The notes under the pieces are model-generated. The model was not told the DNA's origin, searched no databases, and saw only the letters and a program-made list of their open reading frames with translations. A program made the position numbers and the translations under genes. This document shows positions 34,792-40,356 of a DNA stretch of 40,356 nt, one piece after another (the stretch's first letter is position 1; each line of letters begins with the position of its first letter). The stretch comes from an uncultured Bacteroides sp. (GTDB taxonomy: Bacteria > Bacteroidota > Bacteroidia > Bacteroidales > Bacteroidaceae), in NCBI GenBank assembly GCA_944322285.1, contig CALUOR010000033.1, forward strand, positions 1 through 40,356, given 5' to 3'.

Positions 34792-35958
34792 TCAATAGAC
34801 CTCGACTTTAGCAGCCAACGCCTTTGTCTTGTCACGCAGGGCTTCAAGGTCGCTTCCCAAAGGTGCGTTGCACACCACTACACCCATGCGACGATTGACA
34901 CGTGTCGCAGGTTTGCCGAAGATACGGATGTCCGCGTCTTCCTCGCACGTCACGTTTTCAATGCCACGATAATTGGGCTGCTCCTGACTGGCGACAGGTG
35001 AAAGGATGACCGCACTGGCTCCCATCCGCAACAACTTCACACCGGAAATAGGCAAGCCCAACACGGCGCGTAAGTGCAACTCAAATTCATTCAGATTTTG
35101 CGTGCCCGCCAATGTCACCATGCCTGTGTCGTGCGGACGAGGGGATAACTCGGAGAAATAGACTCCGTTTTCATGGCTCAAAAAGAACTCCACGCCCCAA
35201 ATACCGGCACCACTCAAAGCGCAAGTCACCTTCTCAGCCATCATCTGCGCCTCCTTCAAATGTTCAGGATCAATGGGCGCCGGCTGGAAGCTTTCGCGAT
35301 AGTCTCCACTCTTCTGCACATGACCGATGGGCGGACAAAACAACGTAGGACCATTCTTTTGGGTAACGGTCAGCAAAGTTATTTCACTATCAAATTTGAT
35401 AAACTCCTCAATGATAAGTTCCTTGATGTCGCCCCGGCTTCCGTTACATCCATATTCCCAAGCATGTTCCAACTCCTCCGCACTCTTCACCAATGATTGT
35501 CCTTTGCCTGAGGAGGACATCAACGGTTTCACCACGCAGGGGAAACCTATTTTTCCGGCGGCTTCCTTCAATTCGTCCAAAGATTTGGCATAATAGTAGC
35601 GGGCTGTCTTCAAGCCCAATTCCTTGGCTGCCAAGTCACGGATGGCCTTTCGGTTCATAGTGTAGTTGACGGCACGTGCGCTGGGCACGACCTGAATACC
35701 TTCTTTTTCAAAATCGTATAAGCGTTCGGTACGGATAGCTTCAATCTCAGGTACAATGATGTCCGGTTGATGTTTACGTACTACTCGCTCCAGCGCATCA
35801 CCGTCAAGCATACTGAAAACTTCGCACTCATCGGCTACCTGCATGGCGGGTGCTCCCGCATACGAATCACATGCAATGATATGTTGTCCCAAACGTTGGG
35901 CAGCAATCACAAATTCTTTTCCCAGCTCGCCAGAGCCTAATAATAGAATCTTTTTCAT
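34792..35958 (-). CDS. purT: formate-dependent phosphoribosylglycinamide formyltransferase 2
   Basis: PurT uses formate and ATP to formylate GAR in step three of purine synthesis, without folate. The 388-residue ATP-grasp protein begins with the expected [20 protein letters not shown]. Its central ATP-grasp region contains [18 protein letters not shown], and later metal-binding [20 protein letters not shown] and [19 protein letters not shown]. The length is typical of PurT (about 392). It follows the DUF4301 gene by 14 bp on the same strand, so the two are probably co-transcribed. Start is the ATG at 35958 ([11 protein letters not shown]). Confidence 0.97.
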   Translation of the reverse strand: MKKILLLGSGELGKEFVIAAQRLGQHIIACDSYAGAPAMQVADECEVFSMLDGDALERVVRKHQPDIIVPEIEAIRTERLYDFEKEGIQVVPSARAVNYTMNRKAIRDLAAKELGLKTARYYYAKSLDELKEAAGKIGFPCVVKPLMSSSGKGQSLVKSAEELEHAWEYGCNGSRGDIKELIIEEFIKFDSEITLLTVTQKNGPTLFCPPIGHVQKSGDYRESFQPAPIDPEHLKEAQMMAEKVTCALSGAGIWGVEFFLSHENGVYFSELSPRPHDTGMVTLAGTQNLNEFELHLRAVLGLPISGVKLLRMGASAVILSPVASQEQPNYRGIENVTCEEDADIRIFGKPATRVNRRMGVVVCNAPLGSDLEALRDKTKALAAKVEVY

Positions 35959-35972
35959 TAAGTATATGTTAG

Positions 35973-37493
35973 TTATTGATGCTGTTCTCTCAACAAGTCA
36001 TTAACGGTCTTCACCGGATTAAATGTCGTCAAAGGCACCTCAACAAAGACGGTATTCCAATCGCTCATCGCCCCATTCCACAAACCGGGAAGTTCAAGCG
36101 CCTTCAAATCTTTGCCGTTCTTAGACTTCCGCGAAATAAAGCCTGTAGCCTTGTCTACGTAGTTCACCAAATCGAACTTATGTCCCTTGTAATCACGCAC
36201 GGCACATACCAAATCTACCGGATTGAAGTGCGTGCCCTTCTCGAACATGCTCTTCTTTTCGGGGTCATTCATATCTATCTGCGAGCTTTCGAGGATTTGC
36301 AAAGAGATGGTGCCGTCCGGATTGTAAGCCAAGAAAGGACCTCCACCAGGCTCGCCCACATTCTTCACCATACCGCACACACGCATCGGACGATTCAGTT
36401 TCTTCTTCAGGTAGATAACCAATTCGGCGTCTTCCAGATTCTTCACTTCCGGATTCTTGCAATGCAACTGCTTTTGTAGGAATTGCAGGATTTCAAGCAC
36501 TTGTTCATGCTTGTACTTGCCTGTATCCAGCAGTTGCAGATAGGCGAAGGTTTTTTGTTGCAAGGCCACCAACACGCCCGCCAACAGTTTCTTGTACAAC
36601 ACCGTGTCACCCTTCAATTTGTCGGGCACCACGTTATCTATATTTTTTACGAATATTACATCCGCGTCAAGGTCATTCAAATTCTCTATCAACGCCCCGT
36701 GTCCGCCCGGACGGAATACAAGATTACCCTTGTCATCGCGGAAAGGTCGGTTGTCCATGTCTGCAGCGATGGTGTCCGTGCTGGGCTTTTGCTCCGAAAA
36801 GGTCACGTTATAGTCCACGCCATACTTCTTGGCGTACTTCGAGGCTTTCTCTTCCACCAAAGCCTTGAACAATTGGCGATGTTCGGGCGAAACAGTGAAA
36901 TGTATATTCACCTTTCCATTCTTATTAGCGGCATAGAGCGCACCTTCTACCAAATGTTCCTCTACAGGCGTACGGCTTCCGTCTTCATAACGATGGAATT
37001 TCAGCAAACCTTTCGGCAGGGCGCCATAGTTCAAGCCTGCGGCTTCGAGCAGAGCCGCTACCACAGATTTGTAATTGCCTTCGGCCATCAGAACGGGAAT
37101 ATCTTTTCCCGTATTCTTCTGACATGCCTCATTCAGGTCATCATAGAATGCGAAGTGTTCAATCTGAGCAAAAAATTTCTTTTCAAAATCCGTCTGAGGA
37201 GCATCATAGTTCGCGCCTAAGAATTCAAACATATTCTTGAACATGCGACTTGCCGCTCCTGACGCGGGCACAAACTTCACTACAACCTTGTCAGTTTGTG
37301 TATAAGCTTCCCACGCATCCAAGTACTTTTTCTGGTCATCAGCATCAGGGGACAAGATTCCATCCTCTACAGATGCGGCTGAGAACAACTTCAGGTACGG
37401 GAAACCTTTTTTAAAACAAGCCAACTGCGTGGCTATTTGCTCTTCTGAGATGCCTTTCTTCTCCAGCAACTCTTTGTCTTGAGGTGTTAACAT
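35973..37493 (-). CDS. DUF4301 family protein
   Basis: This 506-residue cytoplasmic protein matches the Bacteroidetes DUF4301 family as I know it. Conserved-looking segments include [20 protein letters not shown] (about 64-83), [20 protein letters not shown] with [18 protein letters not shown] in the middle, and [20 protein letters not shown]. Gly-rich loops of the kind FRPGGHG and the overall pattern recall nucleotide-sugar transferase-like folds, but I would not assign an activity. I start it at the ATG at 37493 ([10 protein letters not shown]) because a -7 match (TAATTTTG, minus strand) lies at 37534-37527. It appears to be the first gene of an operon with purT. Confidence 0.82.
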   Translation of the reverse strand: MLTPQDKELLEKKGISEEQIATQLACFKKGFPYLKLFSAASVEDGILSPDADDQKKYLDAWEAYTQTDKVVVKFVPASGAASRMFKNMFEFLGANYDAPQTDFEKKFFAQIEHFAFYDDLNEACQKNTGKDIPVLMAEGNYKSVVAALLEAAGLNYGALPKGLLKFHRYEDGSRTPVEEHLVEGALYAANKNGKVNIHFTVSPEHRQLFKALVEEKASKYAKKYGVDYNVTFSEQKPSTDTIAADMDNRPFRDDKGNLVFRPGGHGALIENLNDLDADVIFVKNIDNVVPDKLKGDTVLYKKLLAGVLVALQQKTFAYLQLLDTGKYKHEQVLEILQFLQKQLHCKNPEVKNLEDAELVIYLKKKLNRPMRVCGMVKNVGEPGGGPFLAYNPDGTISLQILESSQIDMNDPEKKSMFEKGTHFNPVDLVCAVRDYKGHKFDLVNYVDKATGFISRKSKNGKDLKALELPGLWNGAMSDWNTVFVEVPLTTFNPVKTVNDLLREQHQ

Positions 37494-37526
37494 AATATAT
37501 GGAATAAGTGATAATGAATTTTTGCC

Positions 37527-37534
37527 CAAAATTA
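37527..37534 (-). promoter_or_regulatory. -7 box of the DUF4301-purT operon
   Basis: CAAAATTA on the plus strand is TAATTTTG on the minus strand (TAnnTTTG), 34 bp before the ATG at 37493. A partial -33 (TTG, 37555-37553) lies about 18-19 bp upstream. Confidence 0.5.
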
Positions 37535-37607
37535 CAAAAAAACGCCAATAGGCAAGAAGATAATGCGGAAAAAAACTATCTTTACGCCCATAAAATTATG
37601 AACGACT

Positions 37608-39824
37608 ATGATTACCGAGGATTTTTTTACCCCTGAGGAGAAGAAACTTTTGTTCGTCCTCTATCGGAAATTACTAAAATTATCGGGCGACACGCTCCTG
37701 AAGGGTGATTGCCGCAAGCTGAAATTTGACCTTGTACACTCCATACAAACCAATCGCATACACCGCGACGTATTCGGACTGAACCCCCTCATAAAGGACA
37801 TGCAAACAGCTGTCATCGTGGCCGAAGAAATAGGCATGAGACGAGCGTCCATCTTGGGAGTGATGTTGCACGACTCTGTCCGGTGCGGCACCTACACCAT
37901 TGAGGAGATTAACCGCAATTATGGCGAGGACGTGGCAGGCATTATCCGGGGACTTATCCGCGTCAACGACTTGTATGACAAGAGTCCCACCATCGAATCG
38001 GAGAACTTCCGCAACCTCCTGCTCTCGTTTGCCGAAGACATGCGTGTCATCCTCATCATGATAGCCAGTCGCGTCAACATCATGCGCCAAATAAAGGATG
38101 CCGAGAATGACGAGGCACGCCGGCGCGTAGCTGACGAAGCGGCCTATCTCTATGCTCCTTTAGCCCATAAATTGGGATTGTACAAACTGAAATCGGAGTT
38201 AGAAGACCTCTCACTAAAGTACACCGAACACGATGTCTACTATCATATCAAGGACAAGCTAAACGCCACCAAGGCCGCACGAGACAAGTACATCGAAGCC
38301 TTCATCGGCCCGATACAGAAGAAGTTGGAAGAAGCCGGATTAAGATTCCACATCAAAGGCCGCACCAAGTCCATCCACTCCATCTATCAGAAGATGAAGA
38401 AGCAGCAATGCCCCTTCGAAGGCGTGTACGACCTCTTCGCCATACGTGTCATCCTCAACTCCGCACCCGACAAGGAAAAACAGGAGTGCTGGCAGGTGTA
38501 CTCCATTGTCACCGACATGTATCAGCCCAACCCCAAACGCCTGCGCGACTGGCTTTCCGTACCCAAGAGTAACGGCTACGAATCGTTACATATCACGGTG
38601 TTAGGGCCTGAAGGCAAGTGGGTGGAAGTACAAATACGCACAGAGCGCATGGACGAGATAGCCGAACGAGGCCTTGCCGCCCATTGGCGTTACAAAGGAA
38701 TCAAAGGAGAAAGCGGGCTGGACGAATGGCTTACCTCCGTGCGCGAAGCGCTGGAAAATTCGGATAGCGACCTCGAAGCCATGGACCGCTTCAAACTCGA
38801 CCTCTACGAGGACGAAGTGTTCGTCTTTACCCCCAAAGGCGATCTCTTCAAGCTGGGCAAAGGCGCCACAGTGCTCGACTTTGCCTTCCACATTCACACC
38901 CAAGTGGGATGTCGTTGCATTGGCGCCAAGGTGAACGGACGAAACGTCCAATTGAAGCAAGTGCTCCAAAGCGGCGACCAGGTGGAAATATTAACATCGA
39001 ACACCCAAACGCCCAAGCAAGACTGGCTGAACATCGTCACCACGTCAAAGGCACGAACCAAGATAAAACAGGCCTTGAAGGAAATGGCTTCCCGACAAAC
39101 GGCCTTCGCCCGCGAGATGCTGGAACGCAAGTTCAAGAACCGCAAGATAGAATATGACGATCCCACCATGATGCGGCTCATCAAGCGTATGGGCTATAAA
39201 GTGGTCACAGAGTTTTATCAGGCGGTGGCCGATGAAACACTGGACGTGAACGACATCATCGACCGCTACGTGGAGCAACAAAAGCGTGAAAACGATGCGC
39301 ATGAAGAGATACAATACCGTAGCGCCGAAAGTTACAACCTTACCTCGCCCTCCAAAGAAGAAACTTCGACGAAGGAAGACGTACTGGTCATCGACCAGAA
39401 CTTGAAAGGGCTGGATTATAAACTGGCCAAATGTTGTACCCCCATCTATGGTGACGATGTTTTTGGCTTCGTCAGTGTTACAGGAGGCATCAAGATACAT
39501 CGGTGCGATTGTCCCAATGCGGCAGAATTGCGCTCACGATTCGGATATCGCATCGTCAAGGCGCGCTGGGCAGGCAAGAGTCAGGGCACGCAATACCCCA
39601 TCACTTTGCGCGTAGTGGGACATGACGACATTGGCATTGTCACCAACATTACTTCCATCATCTCCAAAGAAACGGGGATTACCTTGCGTAGCATCGGCAT
39701 CGATTCCCATGACGGCCTTTTCTCCGGCACGCTGACCGTCATGGTGGGTGATACCGGACACTTAGAGGCACTCATCAAAAAATTGCGCACAGTGAAAGGG
39801 GTGAAGCAGGTGGCAAGAAACTAA
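37608..39824 (+). CDS. RelA/SpoT-family (p)ppGpp synthetase, hydrolase motifs degraded
   Basis: This 738-residue protein is a long RSH enzyme of the stringent response. The order is an HD hydrolase-like domain (about 40-200), a synthetase domain (about 230-365; GRTKSIHSIYQKMKKQ, then VYDLFAIRVILN), TGS (about 403-465; DEVFVFTPKGDLFKLGKGA), a helical and conserved-cysteine region (LAKCCTPIYGDDV), and a C-terminal ACT domain (about 660-738). In the HD domain the usual HDxxED is HDSVRCG (88-94), and the usual LADRLHNMR reads IASRVNIMR. Key metal ligands therefore appear lost and it is probably a RelA-like synthetase. A weak -7 (TATCTTTA) lies at 37577-37584. It is divergent from DUF4301. Confidence 0.93.
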   Translation: MITEDFFTPEEKKLLFVLYRKLLKLSGDTLLKGDCRKLKFDLVHSIQTNRIHRDVFGLNPLIKDMQTAVIVAEEIGMRRASILGVMLHDSVRCGTYTIEEINRNYGEDVAGIIRGLIRVNDLYDKSPTIESENFRNLLLSFAEDMRVILIMIASRVNIMRQIKDAENDEARRRVADEAAYLYAPLAHKLGLYKLKSELEDLSLKYTEHDVYYHIKDKLNATKAARDKYIEAFIGPIQKKLEEAGLRFHIKGRTKSIHSIYQKMKKQQCPFEGVYDLFAIRVILNSAPDKEKQECWQVYSIVTDMYQPNPKRLRDWLSVPKSNGYESLHITVLGPEGKWVEVQIRTERMDEIAERGLAAHWRYKGIKGESGLDEWLTSVREALENSDSDLEAMDRFKLDLYEDEVFVFTPKGDLFKLGKGATVLDFAFHIHTQVGCRCIGAKVNGRNVQLKQVLQSGDQVEILTSNTQTPKQDWLNIVTTSKARTKIKQALKEMASRQTAFAREMLERKFKNRKIEYDDPTMMRLIKRMGYKVVTEFYQAVADETLDVNDIIDRYVEQQKRENDAHEEIQYRSAESYNLTSPSKEETSTKEDVLVIDQNLKGLDYKLAKCCTPIYGDDVFGFVSVTGGIKIHRCDCPNAAELRSRFGYRIVKARWAGKSQGTQYPITLRVVGHDDIGIVTNITSIISKETGITLRSIGIDSHDGLFSGTLTVMVGDTGHLEALIKKLRTVKGVKQVARN

Positions 39825-39859
39825 ATTTCCGGAAAGCACCTGATGAACCGAGAAAAGGA

Positions 39860-39950
39860 GGAGCAAGAGGAGGAATACCAGAGCCTCGCCGTTTTTCTTC
39901 AGCCTGCTCTTGCGGATGAAGAACAAAACCTTCATTGAATCCTGTTTCAT
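39860..39950 (-). pseudogene. tyrosine integrase N-terminal remnant
   Basis: On the minus strand, an ATG at 39950 encodes MKQDSMKVLFFIRKSRLKKN followed by GEA. This closely resembles the N-terminal arm-binding segment of Bacteroidales tyrosine recombinases. After about 24 codons the similarity stops: the frame continues as a Leu-rich stretch and ends within the 3' end of the RSH gene, and neither other frame resumes an integrase. A -7 match (TAATTTTG, minus strand, 39979-39972) lies just upstream. I read this as a truncated integrase gene rather than a functional small protein. Confidence 0.5.
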
Positions 39951-40059
39951 TTCACCTCGTTTTTAGCGTTACAAAATTAGTAAAATAGGGAACAGGTAAA
40001 TCCTGCACAAGAATATGAAAATCAGCGAAGTATGGTACATTTCAGGTGCTTTTTTCAGT

Positions 40060-40081
40060 GACCCTAAAAAAGGACCCTAAA
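40060..40081. repeat. short direct repeat, possible integrase arm sites
   Basis: GACCCTAAA occurs at 40060-40068 and 40073-40081, 13 bp apart. On the minus strand the copies read TTTAGGGTC. Short direct repeats like this flank many tyrosine-recombinase attachment sites. The surrounding 39985-40130 stretch has no ORF of note. Confidence 0.4.
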
Positions 40082-40136
40082 TTTGCCCCTCATAACTTCC
40101 CCGAAACGCTATTTTTTGCCACCCGAAAACCAACAA

Positions 40137-40170
40137 AAAAGCTCCAATTCCATTGGGAATCAGAGCTTTT
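40137..40170 (-). terminator. strong hairpin terminator (minus strand)
   Basis: The arms AAAAGCTC and GAGCTTTT enclose a CA/CA mismatch and a second stem ATTCC/GGAAT with an ATTG loop. On the minus strand the hairpin ends in six T residues, as expected of an intrinsic terminator. It lies about 20 bp downstream, in that direction, of a tRNA-3'-end-like sequence. Confidence 0.65.
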
Positions 40171-40189
40171 CCTAATCTTGCTTTTCCAA

Positions 40190-40214
40190 GTTGCGGTGCG
40201 TACGGGACTTTAAC
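40190..40214 (-). other. tRNA 3'-end-like fragment, candidate attachment site core
   Basis: Read on the minus strand, this is GTTAAAGTCCCGTACGCACC followed by GCAAC. It resembles the T-loop (GTTCGAGTCCC) and acceptor end of a tRNA gene, with two changed bases in the loop. The sequence further upstream on that strand (40215-40356) does not continue as a tRNA, so only the 3' end is present. A terminator follows at 40170-40137. This is the pattern left at the far side of an element integrated into a tRNA gene. The tRNA identity is not determined. Confidence 0.45.
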
Positions 40215-40250
40215 TTACACAATCGGGAAATCTCATAAAAACACAATATA

Positions 40251-40264
40251 TTGGTAATAACCAA
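40251..40264. repeat. small palindrome near the right edge
   Basis: TTGGT-AATA-ACCAA has perfect 5-bp arms. It lies in the AT-rich 40215-40356 stretch, which has no ORF I can support and may be the outer end of an integrative element. Confidence 0.35.
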
Positions 40265-40323
40265 CTTATTGCAGATGAACTATATTACTAAATATCATTA
40301 AATACCTTTTGCTATTCCAATTA

Positions 40324-40343
40324 TTGGGTGTATATTTGGGTGT
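40324..40343 (+). repeat. short direct repeat at the right edge
   Basis: TTGGGTGT occurs at 40324-40331 and 40336-40343, 12 bp apart. This spacing is like that of integrase arm-type sites. The window ends 13 bp later, so whether an integrase gene follows cannot be seen. Confidence 0.4.
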
Positions 40344-40356
40344 TGAATTTCAAACG

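Noticed and set aside
39762-39950. Intact 62-residue small membrane protein
   Set aside because: Its start matches an integrase N terminus and its end runs into the antisense of the RSH gene, so a truncated remnant fits better.

Overview
The window reads as a chromosomal segment from a gut Bacteroidales organism, most likely Bacteroides or Phocaeicola. Three kinds of evidence point there. Upstream regions carry the Bacteroides-type promoter (TTTG, 19-21 bp, TAnnTTTG). The gene families are typical of that order: GH53 lipoprotein, GH2, DUF4301, PorT-like barrel, LysM plus periplasmic-binding fusion, and an AAA-ATPase/PD-(D/E)XK family. Intergenic DNA is rich in short direct and inverted repeats. 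The species cannot be fixed from sequence alone. Twenty-nine protein genes are called; no rRNA or complete tRNA gene is seen.

Layout. 1-4544: an AAA-ATPase/nuclease-like gene is translationally coupled to an NtrC-type response regulator, followed by a PAS histidine kinase. 4570-9057 (minus): a DUF368 membrane protein, a TPR protein and glnS, separated by palindromic repeat elements. 9155-17927: a carbohydrate region with a minus-strand GH53 endo-galactanase and GH2 galactosidase operon, divergent from a LacI regulator, an MFS sugar transporter and a GH65 phosphorylase. A LacI-like operator lies between the two arms. No SusC/SusD pair is present. 17941-21522 (minus): a PHP phosphatase coupled to an ABC-F ATPase, and a DUF3805/3806-like protein. 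21705-24162: a PhoB/PhoR-like two-component pair behind a textbook promoter.

24167-31081 (minus): a seven-gene efflux operon (TetR, TolC-like, HlyD-like lipoprotein, two ATPases, two ABC-2 permeases). It resembles the E. coli CecR/YbhGFSR system, but with the two ATPase halves as separate genes. 31418-34781: a LysM/periplasmic-binding protein, a PorT-like barrel and ispE. 34792-37493 (minus): DUF4301 followed by purT. 37608-39824: a RelA/SpoT-type enzyme whose hydrolase motifs look degraded. 39825-40356: no intact gene, but an integrase N-terminal remnant, a tRNA-terminator-like hairpin, a tRNA 3'-end-like fragment and short direct repeats. Together these suggest the edge of an integrative element.

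The most unusual signal is non-coding. Four separate intergenic gaps (15481-15590, 20644-20714, 28184-28271, 31207-31295) hold imperfect tandem repeats with the same period of about 22 bp but unrelated unit sequences. A second class, palindromic arms built of AATKAAG heptads, occurs at 5472-5624 and 26335-26475, and a related octad element lies at 7131-7284. I know of no established function for either class.
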